NCBI GenBank assembly: GCA_030442055.1 | Contig: JAUJEB010000002.1 | Span: 248,001 to 312,000 of the forward strand | Reading direction: 5' to 3' | DNA length: 64,000 nucleotides | Source of the DNA: Agaribacillus aureus | GTDB lineage: Bacteria > Bacteroidota > Bacteroidia > Cytophagales > Cyclobacteriaceae | Shown: piece by piece, positions 45,492 to 54,990 of the stretch | Layout: every line of letters starts with the position of its first letter | Numbering within the stretch: position 1 is the first letter of the stretch | The notes under the pieces: model-generated | What the model saw: the letters and a program-made list of their open reading frames with translations, nothing else | Told to the model about the DNA's origin: nothing | Database searches by the model: none | Position numbers and translations under genes: made by a program

Positions 45492-45926
45492 TCAGTTATT
45501 TTGTTCATCTGGTACAAAAGGAGTTCCTTTGCCGGTTTCGCAATAGGATTTCATGCTGTCGAGATACCTGCCCCAATGGTGGTTGCAGAAGCCATAAAAT
45601 TCAGACTCTTCTTTCCAGTTGAGGTGGGAAAACCGCAGCATTGTGTTGCCATTTCCTTTTTCGATGTCAAATGAAAGGTCGGTGCCAATCCATTCATGAT
45701 CGCCGTCTACGCATTTCCACGCCACGTGGGTTGGAGACTGGAGTTTGGTGATCTTCATTTTATTAAAATATTTATCGCCAAAACGGTGCTCATTAATGTA
45801 GCCTACCTCTGCTTTAGCATTGGCTTCGGTAGTCCACCAGTTTTTGATTCCCATTTCGGTAGTAATGGCCTGATACACACTTTCAGGGGGGGCATCAATG
45901 ATTAATACGTGTCGGATGTTAGGCAT
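45492..45926 (-). CDS. SRPBCC/AHSA1-family protein
   Basis: Protein of 144 residues of the START-like SRPBCC fold, AHSA1 subfamily: MPNIRHVLIIDAPPESVYQA at the start, WWTTEANAKAEVG in the middle, and the closing helix GTPFVPDEQNN. The family binds small hydrophobic ligands in a deep pocket; the ligand here is unknown. Third gene of an operon with an ArsR regulator and another SRPBCC gene, 12 bases after the ArsR stop. Confidence 0.9.
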   Translation of the reverse strand: MPNIRHVLIIDAPPESVYQAITTEMGIKNWWTTEANAKAEVGYINEHRFGDKYFNKMKITKLQSPTHVAWKCVDGDHEWIGTDLSFDIEKGNGNTMLRFSHLNWKEESEFYGFCNHHWGRYLDSMKSYCETGKGTPFVPDEQNN

Positions 45927-45938
45927 AGTTTTCCATAT

Positions 45939-46247
45939 TTAATGATCAGATAAATAATTATCGAGATTGTCAATTTTATTGTTCCAGAAATTCATATAGA
46001 ATGAACTCCAATCGATAAGGGCTTTAAAGGGTTTGGGATTAGCGGAGCATATCCTCTCCCTCCCCTGCTTCTTGATTTCCAGCAGATCGGCTTCTTCCAA
46101 TATCTTTATGTGCCTTGAAATAGCCTGCCGGCTAATATCAAATTTAGTGGCAATAGCCGTGATGCTGATAGCACTGGTCATAAAAACCATGTGAAAAATC
46201 TGCCTTCTGGCAGGGTCTGATATTGCTTTAAAGAGCCGTTCGTTCAC
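45939..46247 (-). CDS. ArsR-family transcriptional repressor
   Basis: Winged-helix repressor of 102 residues. It opens LFKAISDPARRQIFHMVF, and the recognition helix is SRQAISRHIKILEEADLLEI. The Cys pair used for metal sensing in ArsR/SmtB (CVC in helix 3) is missing; this is the type that accompanies SRPBCC genes. It lies between two SRPBCC genes with gaps of 5 and 12 bases. Likely autoregulates through the dyads at 46681-46738. Confidence 0.92.
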   Translation of the reverse strand: MNERLFKAISDPARRQIFHMVFMTSAISITAIATKFDISRQAISRHIKILEEADLLEIKKQGRERICSANPKPFKALIDWSSFYMNFWNNKIDNLDNYLSDH

Positions 46248-46252
46248 GATAG

Positions 46253-46687
46253 TTATGCTTTAGTAGTTAAAAAATCCTGTAACTGGCCAAGAATTCTGGT
46301 CCAGCCTTTAACATGTTCTTCAAACCAATCTATGGGTGAAACAGAGGTTTCAGAAAATCCGGAGTGCTGAAGTTTGAGCAAGGTGCCGCTACCCGCTTCA
46401 ATAAGTTCCCATTGTACATAGGTAACACTGTCCAGATGGTTTCCCTGCCAGGTATAGGCAAGTTTGTATGGCGGTATTATTTCCGTCACTTTGCATTGTA
46501 TAATGCCATCCCAGCCATCTCTGGCTATACCATGAAAGTAAAACTCCGCCCCGATCTGTGGTTTAAAATTACTTTCCATGAACCATTTTGCCAGAATGGC
46601 CGGGGTTGTCAGCGCTTCCCACACTTTTTGAATGGGATACTTAAGATGACGTTCAATTGAAATTGTTTTGCTCACAATACGCAACAT
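46253..46687 (-). CDS. SRPBCC/AHSA1-family protein
   Basis: First gene of the ArsR operon, up to 144 residues. The ATG at 46687 lies inside a dyad that looks like the ArsR operator. An in-frame GTG at 46675 gives MSKTISIERHLKYPIQKVWE, the usual start of this family, so the true start may be there. The fold is visible in LTTPAILAKWFMESNFKP, YTWQGNHLDSVTYVQWEL and WFEEHVKGWTRILGQL. Ligand unknown. Confidence 0.9.
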   Translation of the reverse strand: MLRIVSKTISIERHLKYPIQKVWEALTTPAILAKWFMESNFKPQIGAEFYFHGIARDGWDGIIQCKVTEIIPPYKLAYTWQGNHLDSVTYVQWELIEAGSGTLLKLQHSGFSETSVSPIDWFEEHVKGWTRILGQLQDFLTTKA

Positions 46688-46738
46688 TTTTGTTGCGAAT
46701 ATAAAGAACAGTCACTTGATATGCAACAAAAATGTTGC
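46681..46738 (-). promoter_or_regulatory. Two dyads, probable ArsR operator
   Basis: GCAACATTTTTGTTGC (46681-46696) and its exact reverse complement GCAACAAAAATGTTGC (46723-46738), starts 42 bases apart (four helical turns). Each is itself a near palindrome (GCAACA/TGTTGC). They sit right in front of the SRPBCC-ArsR-SRPBCC operon. Confidence 0.75.
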
Positions 46739-46938
46739 ACATTATTTATAAGATAACTGGTCAAGCCTGTTATCCATTTGCCATTCCACGAATTAATCCC
46801 TAATTTGAATGATCAAACTTTCATTTTTTAGTCGCCTTACCAAAACCTGATGAAACCGAGCATGGCGTAGTCGGCAAATAGGGGAATGATAATAATATGT
46901 GAGGTTCCATGTGACCAATGAAAATAAATCATAAACAC

Positions 46939-47205
46939 ATGAAAAAACTAACCATTGCTTTACTGAGCCTTGCATGGCCTTGCCTTTTGTTTATTGCTTC
47001 CTGTGCTTCGGATGAAGGCGGCGGAGGCAATTGCAGTATCTCTTGCGGCGGTTTTGGCACAGGGCAACCGTTTGTACAAACCAACCATCCCGGCACCACC
47101 GAATCAGATTGTATGAAAATGGGGGAGGAAAAGGGTCGCAGTTGCAAAACGTCTTTCTGCCCTCCGACCGGAGACCCGGATGATTGTTATCAGGTCTACC
47201 CGTGA
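46939..47205 (+). CDS. Small Cys-rich lipoprotein
   Basis: About 88 residues from the chosen start at 46939 (MKKLTIALLSLAWPCLLF), preceded in frame by a weaker Met. The lipobox is IASCASDEG. The mature part has six further Cys residues in a short space (GNCSISCGG, DCMKMG, SCKTSFCPP, DDCYQ), which suggests disulfide bonds in the periplasm or at the surface. Too short for a known family; function unknown. Confidence 0.6.
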   Translation: MKKLTIALLSLAWPCLLFIASCASDEGGGGNCSISCGGFGTGQPFVQTNHPGTTESDCMKMGEEKGRSCKTSFCPPTGDPDDCYQVYP

Positions 47206-47240
47206 GTTGAGTGTGGAGTGTGAGAGTGAGTGTGTGGGGG

Positions 47241-49424
47241 TTAGGATGGGATTTTGGGGATTGGGAGTGATCTGATACGCTTTCCGGAGGCTTGGTAAAC
47301 CGCGTTGGCAATGGCGGCGGCGGTGGGGCCTTGTGCGGCTTCGCCTGCACCAACGGGCTGTTCGGAAGGCCTGTCGATTACGGTAACATGTACCTCAGGT
47401 ATCTCGGTAAATCTTAGTATTGGGTAGCTGTTCCAGTTAAGGCTGGTAACGTGTGTTTCGTCATATTTCACGGCTTCTTTCAATGTCCAGCTGGCTGCCT
47501 GGATCATACCTCCCTCCGTTTGGTTTTTCAACCCGTCCAGGTTGATTACCTCACCCGCATCTATGACCGCCCACAATTTTCGCAACTTTATCTCTCCATT
47601 TACAGTTACCGTTAGTTTGGCTGCTACGCTGCAATAGGCAGCCCCATTCCCGTATCGGGTGAACCCGTAACCTACTCCTTCTCCATCGCTTAGCGTGTCT
47701 TTGGAGGTGATATCGCGAAGTCGCTCAAGCACGGCCACGGAACGCTCGTCGGTACTGTTCATAATTCTGAAGGTGACCGGGTCTTTTCCTGCCTTCTCCG
47801 CCAGTTCATCCATAAATGACTCCAGGGCAAAGATATTGGCATAGGCCCCCAGGCTTCTTAATGCAGAGGTCCGCAATGGCCCCTTAAAGGAGCGAATGTC
47901 GATATTGACATTAGGGATGTGGTAATAGGGCGCTGCATTCCGGTAGCTCCCTCCTTTCCATCCCGGAGGTTGAGGTGTGAGCGGCTCGCTAAGGTATTGG
48001 GCTGCCAGGAGGTTGCTGGCCGCTCGCGGCCGCGCCGTATGTGTGTCGGACCAGATTTCGCCGTACCAGTCCGAAATCTTGCCCACGCTGTTTAATTTTG
48101 CCTGCAAGGACATGATCATGGCACTACCAAATGGTTCCCAGCCATGTTCATCGCTGCGCGACCACTGCAACCTGATATGTTTTCCGGGATAAGCCATCGC
48201 TAATATAGCGACGTCGGCAGCCACATCATCAGCGCCGTTGTGCCCGTAACATCCGGCACCGGGCACACCTTTTATGTGTACCTGCTCATCCGTAAGTCCC
48301 ACCAATGCACTAATCGCCTTACGCAACGGGTATACACCCTGACTATGGGACCAGATGGTTAGTTTTCCATCCTTAAAGATTGCCAGGGCACAAGAGGGAC
48401 CGATCGACCCATGCATGATATAGGGCTTGAAATAGGTAGCTTTTATGGTTTCTTTCGAAGGTTGAAAGGCATTCCCTTTCTCAATGGCACTTTCCTGTTC
48501 ATTGGGCAGGGCTTCAATTTGCTGCTGCAGGGACTCCCCCACTCTTAATTGGTGTTTGACTGACCACTGTGTGTTTTTTTTCAAATACGCCTGGCCCTTT
48601 ACTGCGTCATACTCATCAGCGGCAATAAGGCCTATAAAGCTGCCGTTGACTACCAGCTTGTGGATCCCTGGTACGGCGATCCGCAATGCGTCTTCATTTA
48701 CTTTTTTCAACGTGGCGTGATAACTCGCCGGTCTTACGATCCTGGCATGAACCATCCCCTCAAAACGGAGATCCTGGATAAACACCTGCTCACCCCTGAC
48801 CATCAGTTCCAATTCCTTTCTTGGAATCGGCTTTCCTACCCATTGACGTTGATTTTTGGGTTTAATTTTTGCCTTTCTGTTTAAAGCGACATCCAGCTGC
48901 TTTCCATCCAGCAACATATAAAATGAAATTGTTTTACCGCCTTTTTGATAAACCATTCCGTCTTTCACATGCAAATCACTCGCCGTTACCTTCAATTGTT
49001 TGGCAGCCAGTTGGAGCAGCTGCTCTCTTGCCGTCGCAGCAGCATAACGTATGGACATGGCGCTGGTCTCGATGGAATTACTACCAACCGTAAAGCCTTC
49101 ATCGGGTGTTACCTCTGTCTCGGCCAGGCGCACGCTTACTTTATTAATATCAGTATTCAGTTCTTCCGCCGCTACCTGGGCTACTGCGACACTGATGCCT
49201 TGCCCTAGCTCCATTTTGCCGGTAAAAATACGAATGGTTCCGTCTTTCAATATCTCGAGCCAGGCTTTGACAAAGGTTGGGTCAAGGTCGCGTTGCAAGG
49301 GTTCCACATTGGTTCGGGCTCCCTCGGTTGAGGATAGGCAACCTGGCAGGAAAGGTATTCCTATGACCAGGCTCCCGGAACGTTTCAGAAACTTTCTCCT
49401 TGCAGATGATACTACTTTTTCCAT
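47241..49424 (-). CDS. Molybdopterin-binding large subunit, xanthine dehydrogenase/aldehyde oxidase family
   Basis: Catalytic subunit of 727 residues of the xanthine-oxidase superfamily (IorB/isoquinoline 1-oxidoreductase type). The Tat-like signal (SARRKFLKRSG) shows export as a folded cofactor protein. Family regions: KMELGQGISVAVAQVAAEEL, VGSNSIETSAMSIRYAAA, KGVPGAGCYGHNGADDVAAD, GPLRTSALRSLGA, and the catalytic Glu loop PVGAGEAAQGPTAAA near the end. It hydroxylates an aldehyde or N-heterocycle and passes electrons to the small 2Fe-2S subunit encoded 2 bases upstream. No cytochrome c or FAD subunit is nearby, so the electron acceptor is unknown. Confidence 0.93.
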   Translation of the reverse strand: MEKVVSSARRKFLKRSGSLVIGIPFLPGCLSSTEGARTNVEPLQRDLDPTFVKAWLEILKDGTIRIFTGKMELGQGISVAVAQVAAEELNTDINKVSVRLAETEVTPDEGFTVGSNSIETSAMSIRYAAATAREQLLQLAAKQLKVTASDLHVKDGMVYQKGGKTISFYMLLDGKQLDVALNRKAKIKPKNQRQWVGKPIPRKELELMVRGEQVFIQDLRFEGMVHARIVRPASYHATLKKVNEDALRIAVPGIHKLVVNGSFIGLIAADEYDAVKGQAYLKKNTQWSVKHQLRVGESLQQQIEALPNEQESAIEKGNAFQPSKETIKATYFKPYIMHGSIGPSCALAIFKDGKLTIWSHSQGVYPLRKAISALVGLTDEQVHIKGVPGAGCYGHNGADDVAADVAILAMAYPGKHIRLQWSRSDEHGWEPFGSAMIMSLQAKLNSVGKISDWYGEIWSDTHTARPRAASNLLAAQYLSEPLTPQPPGWKGGSYRNAAPYYHIPNVNIDIRSFKGPLRTSALRSLGAYANIFALESFMDELAEKAGKDPVTFRIMNSTDERSVAVLERLRDITSKDTLSDGEGVGYGFTRYGNGAAYCSVAAKLTVTVNGEIKLRKLWAVIDAGEVINLDGLKNQTEGGMIQAASWTLKEAVKYDETHVTSLNWNSYPILRFTEIPEVHVTVIDRPSEQPVGAGEAAQGPTAAAIANAVYQASGKRIRSLPIPKIPS

Positions 49425-49426
49425 AG

Positions 49427-49900
49427 CTAACGGCTTAAAGATTTGGCAGCGGTATCAATGGCCTTTTTCACCCTGTTATGGACGCCACAGCGACACAGCA
49501 CCCGCTGCATCCCCTGGTTGATAACTTCCTCGCCAGGATCTGGATCTTCGCTCAGGATGGCAACAGCGGCGATCACCATGCCATTTAAACAATAACCACA
49601 CTGGGCTGCCTGGTGCTCCACGAATGCCTCCTGAACCGGATGCAGATTTTTATCTTTGGCCAATCCCTCAATGGTGACAATTTCCTTACCGGCAGCCGTG
49701 GAAGCCGGTATCATACAGCTTGACACCGGTTGGCCGTCGAGCAGTATCAGGCAGGCGCTACACTGTCCCTGGCCACATCCGAATTTCGGCCCATTCAATG
49801 CCAATTGATTCCTCAAAATATATAGGAGCGGTGTTTTAGCATCATCAACCTGAATGTTGTGCTGGCGACCGTTAACACGGATGGAAATGGTTTCTTTCAT
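49427..49900 (-). CDS. 2Fe-2S ferredoxin-like subunit of the molybdenum hydroxylase
   Basis: Small subunit, about 157 residues from the chosen start at 49900 (MKETISIRVNGRQHNIQ); the frame continues 5 residues upstream. Both iron-sulfur clusters are complete: first ligands in KFGCGQGQCSACLILLDG (plus a later Cys in VSSCMIPAS), second in AQCGYCLNGM and LCRCGVHNRV. There is no signal peptide, so it is presumably carried out with the Tat substrate large subunit. Confidence 0.95.
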   Translation of the reverse strand: MKETISIRVNGRQHNIQVDDAKTPLLYILRNQLALNGPKFGCGQGQCSACLILLDGQPVSSCMIPASTAAGKEIVTIEGLAKDKNLHPVQEAFVEHQAAQCGYCLNGMVIAAVAILSEDPDPGEEVINQGMQRVLCRCGVHNRVKKAIDTAAKSLSR

Positions 49901-50058
49901 GAATGGCAACTTCAAAATAGCGTTTAAAACTAGCTGCTAATGTTTTTTATACAAAACTTAAGCCGAATGGCTTAAAATAAATATACTAAACTATTCAGTG
50001 GATTTATAATTTTTCTTACACAGTTCCGCGATGGGCAAGCCTCGGCTGACTATAAACA

Positions 50059-51285
50059 TCAGTCTTTGCTTATGGCGCCACTATTCTTTTTAAACTGCAT
50101 TTCCAGGTCCTCCCTTTTATTCAAATCATATTTAATTCTCAAAGAGCGTTCTGTGTCAACAGGGATATTGAAGCCTTGCCAAAATTCTTCATCATAGGGA
50201 TAATCAGCGAGATAAATATCCCCTCCTTTCTTAACTTTTCCCGCTACCTTATAGGCAACCGGGGCGGTCTCATAGACCACCATTTCATCGTACATATCGA
50301 GGGTACCCTTGGAATTGCCCGCGGCATCGAAGGCATCGTGTCTGGAAAGTGCGGAACTGTAAGAGAGATAAAGCTTGCCGTCTATATCAACGTATTTCAC
50401 CTGTGTTTCGCCACCTGTGAAAGCAATCTGAAGGCTGTCCGATAAACCATAAGGCTTAGGTCTTTTGATGATCGTAGCATCATCAATGGCTACGATGGCG
50501 TGATCTTTACTTCGCAGGTATACATTGGCTTTATAGCTTACTGCAGCGGAGTCTTTGAGCTTTACCGTTATCCAATAGATCTCCTGCCCGTCAAATTCTG
50601 TAATCCCTTCCAGTGCGTAATGATAGTTTTTGGTTAACTTCTTATTCAAGAAAAATCTCCGGTTACGGATACGGTCTTTTTTCAAATAATTAAAAAGGAA
50701 ATTGCTCCCTTGTCGCCATTTGATTTGCCGGTAATCATGGCTTTTCCGGTATTGCGTCACCACTGCCTGGTATCCGCCTGATTGCTCAAAACCTTTGTCG
50801 GCTATGGTGACCGCCGCCTCAAAAAGTCTTACATAGCTATCATTTTCTTTGAAGGAGGTTCTGTAAAAAGCTTTTAAATGGTAAGGGTTTACAGCATAGT
50901 TGGTTGCTGATTTGCGGATGGCAGAACGCATGATCGCCTCCGGATCTACAGCAGTTACTACTACATTTTGCAATGTAATAATGGTATCCTGCAATTGAAT
51001 AACCCCATTTTTCAGAATATCCTGAATCTTAACCGTTTTATTTTTGTAACCAATACATGAAAATACCAGAGACTGGTTTTTAAAGGATTCATCAATAATC
51101 ATTGAAAATATGCCCTCTTCATTGGCGCTAACGCCCAGGCGATGATTTGGCAACCTGACGTGGGCATTGGGCACCGGCTCACCTGTTCTGGCATTCCTGA
51201 TGGCTCCTTTTAATTTGAAATTGGCTTCTCCCTGTCCATATGTGAGTAACGGGATTGCCAGCAAAAAAATAACTACACTCTTCAT
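50059..51285 (-). CDS. CarboxypepD-like regulatory domain outer-membrane protein
   Basis: Protein of 408 residues. The signal peptide is MKSVVIFLLAIPLLTYGQG; the carboxypeptidase-D-like beta-sandwich (about 24-105; NARTGEPVPNAHVRLPNHRL) precedes a helical linker (PEAIMRSAIRKSATNYAV) and a beta-rich C-terminal half (about 180-408). This matches the DUF5686/CarboxypepD family of surface-associated proteins in Bacteroidota, but shorter than most. Function unknown. Confidence 0.8.
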   Translation of the reverse strand: MKSVVIFLLAIPLLTYGQGEANFKLKGAIRNARTGEPVPNAHVRLPNHRLGVSANEEGIFSMIIDESFKNQSLVFSCIGYKNKTVKIQDILKNGVIQLQDTIITLQNVVVTAVDPEAIMRSAIRKSATNYAVNPYHLKAFYRTSFKENDSYVRLFEAAVTIADKGFEQSGGYQAVVTQYRKSHDYRQIKWRQGSNFLFNYLKKDRIRNRRFFLNKKLTKNYHYALEGITEFDGQEIYWITVKLKDSAAVSYKANVYLRSKDHAIVAIDDATIIKRPKPYGLSDSLQIAFTGGETQVKYVDIDGKLYLSYSSALSRHDAFDAAGNSKGTLDMYDEMVVYETAPVAYKVAGKVKKGGDIYLADYPYDEEFWQGFNIPVDTERSLRIKYDLNKREDLEMQFKKNSGAISKD

Positions 51286-51625
51286 AGTTCAAATTGGATT
51301 TACAGTCTTGGCTTTAAAGTTTCTGATCCTAGAATGCAGCGAGGGCGATAAAGGTTGTCTTGGCAATTGGTTATACTGCTATCCGGCGAAGAGAAAGGAT
51401 TTTTGATTTTTCACACCCGCTATTATCGGATGTATAAATCGCATGAAATACGTAAGCTTATTGGATTGCTAAGGCAAACTGACTATTTAATGTATTGATA
51501 TAGATAATAAACCATAAGTGTCTTTTTGTCTAGTAGTTATGAATTTTTCGAAGACGCTTGCATCGAACTGAACCCATAAAAACTTTATCGAATCCACCCA
51601 ACCACCATGGCATACGTTTCGGTGC
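51286..51625. other. Intergenic stretch, nothing definite
   Basis: 340 bases between two minus-strand genes. I see no gene, repeat or strong hairpin. Confidence 0.4.
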
Positions 51626-54040
51626 TTATTCGCTGCGTAACGAACGCACGGGATTGGCTGCGGCGGCTTTGATAGATTGCCAGCTGACAGTAAGCCAGGC
51701 AATCAATAAGGCCATAATACCGGCTACCACAAAGGTGCCCGGGCCAATTTCTATGTGGAAAGCAAATCCTTCCAGCCACTTGTCCACGATAATATAAGCG
51801 ACGGGAATAGCCAGCACAAAAGCAAAAATCACCAATTTTGTAAAGTCTTTGGACAGCAGCAGGATAACACCGGGGATCGAAGCACCAAGTACTTTTCGAA
51901 TACCGATTTCCTTGGTTCGCTGCTCTGCCATGAAAGCGGCCAGCCCCAGCAATCCAAGACAAGCCACCAGGATAGCCAGGCCGGTAAAAATAGAGAACAC
52001 CTTTCCTAAGCGTTGTTCCGCCCTGAACAAAGCATCATAACTTTCATCCAGAAAGTGATATTGAAAAGGCTCGCCCGGCGTATGTTTCTTCCAGGCTTCC
52101 TCCATCATTGCCAGCGTAGCAGGCATATTCTCACCTCTCACACGTACGGACATCAGGCCTCCCTGTCTGGTCAGAAACAAGGCCAGGGGGCTGATTTCAT
52201 TCTTCAAAGTTTCATAATTAAAATCCTTAAATACGCCGACAATCTTAAAATCCTGCCTGCCATTGTCCCCTCCAAAAAACTCCAAGGTCTCATTCACGGC
52301 CTGGGTAAGGCCAAATGCTTTCACCGCCGCCTGGTTAAGCAATATGGCCGTTGTGTCTGTGGGGAAGTCACGGGAGAAATTTCGCCCGTCCAGGAGTTCA
52401 ATTTTCATGGTGGCCAGATGGTCGTAATCCACATTATATGTGGAAATCAATATATCGTCTTCCGTGCCCTTTTTTCTGAAAACTGTCGTATTGTTGACTC
52501 CCGGAGGTACATTGTTGGAGATAGAAGCATTGATCACCTGTGATTGATCAATCAATGCCTGCTTCAGCGTATTTTGCTGTCCTCTTGACAAAGGCCACAT
52601 GCCTTCGATTACCACAACATTTTCTTTCTCAAAGCCAAGGTTTTTAGTGCGTGTGTATTCGAGTTGTTCATAAACCAGAATAGTGCAGATAATTAAGGTG
52701 ATCGATATAAAAAATTGAAAAACGACCAGTACATTCCGGATGCCGCTACTTTTCATACCTGCTTTCAGCCTTCCTTTCAGCACTTCCACCGGCCGGAATG
52801 AGGAAAGGTAAAACGCGGGATAACTTCCGGCAATAACGCCTACGGTCAACATCAACCCGGACAGGGCCATGATGAACCAGGGTTTGCCAAACAATGCAGC
52901 TGAAATTTCCTTCCCGGAAATATCATTGAAGGGAGACAACAGTAAAGCTGTCGCACCCAGTGCCAGCAAGGTGGCGATAAGACTTAGCACCACCGATTCA
53001 GTAATGAATTGCCAGACCAATGTGCTGCGCAATGATCCTAGTGTTTTTCTTACACCGACTTCCTTCGCCCTGTTGGCAGACCTGGCAGTGGCCAGATTCA
53101 TAAAATTGATACAAGCCAATAAAATGATAAAGAAGGCAATAGCACCAAAAATATAGACATAAGTAATATCTCCATTGGGCTCCAATTCATCTTTAAGATC
53201 AGAATGTAAATGGATGTCAAGCAAAGGTTGCAAAAAGAAACCGTATTTATTGCCCTGTTGCGCAAATGTTTCTAAGGATATCCCCATAAATTGCTGCACC
53301 TCGGGCCCCACATATTTAATAACCATAGACACAAACTTCTCCTCCAACGATGCCGGGGAGGCTCCCTCATGCAATAAAAGATAGGTAACGAGGTTGTTGT
53401 TTAACCAGACCTGATCCTTGTGGTTGGGCCAGGATACCATAGAACGCAACATGTCAAAATGCAAGTGCGTGTTGGGCGGAAGCTTGTCAAGAACGCCGGT
53501 TACCTTATGCGGGACTTTTTCGGCACCAATCAGTATGGTCTTTCCAAAAGCCGATTCTTCTCCAAAGTACTTTTGGGCTACATCCTCCGGAATTACTACC
53601 GTATTGGGTTCTACCAATGCTGTCGCGGGATTACCCTCCAATAGCTTAAAACCAAACACGTCGAAAAAGGAGGAATCCGCAAAATACACCTTTTCTTCAA
53701 AAATGGCCGTTTCCCCGTATCTGATAATCTGTTGTGCCCAATAAGGAAAGATACGGGTAGCATTTTCAACTTCGGGAAACTCTTCCACGGCGGTAAAGGC
53801 CAGGGGCGGACAGGAACTGGTGGTAAAAATTTCCTGTTCGGCGATTTTACCGTTCAGGCCTACGCGATACACCCGCTCGGCTTTTTCATGAAAGGTATCA
53901 TAGCTGAGTTCATGGTGAACATACAGGAGAATGAGCAGGCAGCTGGCGATCCCTATGCTGAGACCTACTATGTTTAAACCGGTGTAAAATTTTTGATTGG
54001 CAAGTGTGCGGAAGGTGATTTTCAAATAATCCTTAATCAT
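51626..54040 (-). CDS. FtsX/MacB-type ABC transporter permease
   Basis: Permease of 804 residues. N-terminal membrane span (about 17-40), a MacB periplasmic domain (about 45-270), a first FtsX block (about 280-410; NFMNLATARSANRAKEVGVR), a second periplasmic domain and a second FtsX block ending TVSWQSIKAAAANPVRSLR. EIGIRKVLGASIPGVILLL is the typical coupling loop. The double-FtsX layout is common in Bacteroidota. No ATPase gene is next to it. Probable role: mechanotransmission or export of lipoproteins or peptides; substrate unknown. Confidence 0.93.
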   Translation of the reverse strand: MIKDYLKITFRTLANQKFYTGLNIVGLSIGIASCLLILLYVHHELSYDTFHEKAERVYRVGLNGKIAEQEIFTTSSCPPLAFTAVEEFPEVENATRIFPYWAQQIIRYGETAIFEEKVYFADSSFFDVFGFKLLEGNPATALVEPNTVVIPEDVAQKYFGEESAFGKTILIGAEKVPHKVTGVLDKLPPNTHLHFDMLRSMVSWPNHKDQVWLNNNLVTYLLLHEGASPASLEEKFVSMVIKYVGPEVQQFMGISLETFAQQGNKYGFFLQPLLDIHLHSDLKDELEPNGDITYVYIFGAIAFFIILLACINFMNLATARSANRAKEVGVRKTLGSLRSTLVWQFITESVVLSLIATLLALGATALLLSPFNDISGKEISAALFGKPWFIMALSGLMLTVGVIAGSYPAFYLSSFRPVEVLKGRLKAGMKSSGIRNVLVVFQFFISITLIICTILVYEQLEYTRTKNLGFEKENVVVIEGMWPLSRGQQNTLKQALIDQSQVINASISNNVPPGVNNTTVFRKKGTEDDILISTYNVDYDHLATMKIELLDGRNFSRDFPTDTTAILLNQAAVKAFGLTQAVNETLEFFGGDNGRQDFKIVGVFKDFNYETLKNEISPLALFLTRQGGLMSVRVRGENMPATLAMMEEAWKKHTPGEPFQYHFLDESYDALFRAEQRLGKVFSIFTGLAILVACLGLLGLAAFMAEQRTKEIGIRKVLGASIPGVILLLSKDFTKLVIFAFVLAIPVAYIIVDKWLEGFAFHIEIGPGTFVVAGIMALLIAWLTVSWQSIKAAAANPVRSLRSE

Positions 54041-54176
54041 TGTGGAGCAGTTATAATATGGTATTTTTTAAAGCTATACCTGTTAGAGTAATATGTCTGG
54101 CGAAAGGTTGCATTCGGGTACGCTTTAATTTTGGTTAATGTAGCTTGACAAAGCTTCAAGGTTACTTATTAATAAC

Positions 54177-54198
54177 AAAACCGCCGTTAAGCGGTTTT
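54177..54198 (-). terminator. Terminator-like hairpin
   Basis: Stem AAAACCGC (54177-54184) / GCGGTTTT (54191-54198), loop 6, followed on the minus strand by a T-containing run. Downstream of the gene 54237-54860 and before the permease gene. Confidence 0.55.
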
Positions 54199-54236
54199 AT
54201 TAAGATAAAAATTTTATACAAAAAATGTAGTTCCGC

Positions 54237-54860
54237 TTAGTTATCCTCCGTTATGGTTACATTTCTGAACCAGCCATCTTCACTGTCTACCCACAACCCG
54301 ATTTTGCCTTCCCTCCTTTTACTTATCTGTTCGACAACAAAAGTAGGTGTGGTAGAATCATTTACGTACACCTTCACTTCCGGGTAATTAATGACAATTT
54401 TGGCGTGAAACCAGTCATTCGGGTCTGGAACCGGTTGGACGGCGCTTTCGTATTTTCCGGGATATTTTTTTCTTAATACATGCCAGACATTTTTAGGAGC
54501 ATCGATGTACTGCATGGCGTTATTCTTTTTTTCCACACTTTTAAAGTTGAAAGGGCGAAAATAAACAGCGTCGTAGTTTTCGTCGTCCGCACCGTGAAAG
54601 GCCAGGCCTACAAAGCTATTGCCCCTTTCGTCTTTTCCTTTTATATCTAATTCAACAGTACCATTTTTAAAATTCACCCCATTGACCCAGAGTATAGCCG
54701 TTCCCCCTGTCTCTTTGAGATGGATCACATCTCCCTCGAAGGTAGCTTTACCACGGTGTTCAGTCCAGTTTTTGGAGTTGGCCTCGATAAAAGTTTGTGC
54801 ATTCAGATAATGACCCAGCAGGATGCCTATGGTCGCGATAAAAATTGTTGTTGATTTCAT
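54237..54860 (-). CDS. Secreted LamG/DUF1080-like beta-sandwich protein
   Basis: About 207 residues from the chosen start at 54860 (MKSTTIFIATIGILLGHYLNA), where a signal peptide begins; the longer frame adds 15 residues that do not look like one. The mature part is a concanavalin-like jelly roll: FKNGTVELDIKGKDERGNSF, YDAVYFRPFNF, DPNDWFHAKIVINYPEVKVY and EGKIGLWVDSEDGWFRNV. DUF1080/GH16-like relatives bind or cut glycans; catalytic residues are not evident. Divergent from 54991-56262. Confidence 0.8.
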   Translation of the reverse strand: MKSTTIFIATIGILLGHYLNAQTFIEANSKNWTEHRGKATFEGDVIHLKETGGTAILWVNGVNFKNGTVELDIKGKDERGNSFVGLAFHGADDENYDAVYFRPFNFKSVEKKNNAMQYIDAPKNVWHVLRKKYPGKYESAVQPVPDPNDWFHAKIVINYPEVKVYVNDSTTPTFVVEQISKRREGKIGLWVDSEDGWFRNVTITEDN

Positions 54861-54990
54861 AAGTTTTTTTTGGCAATGGTAGTCGATGTATTTGTTCCAA
54901 ACCAAATCTTATCGCGGTCAAAGTCCGGTCAAAATGAGATCATAGGGCAAACATGTCTATTTTATTTTCAATAATGGCTAAATTTACCTT

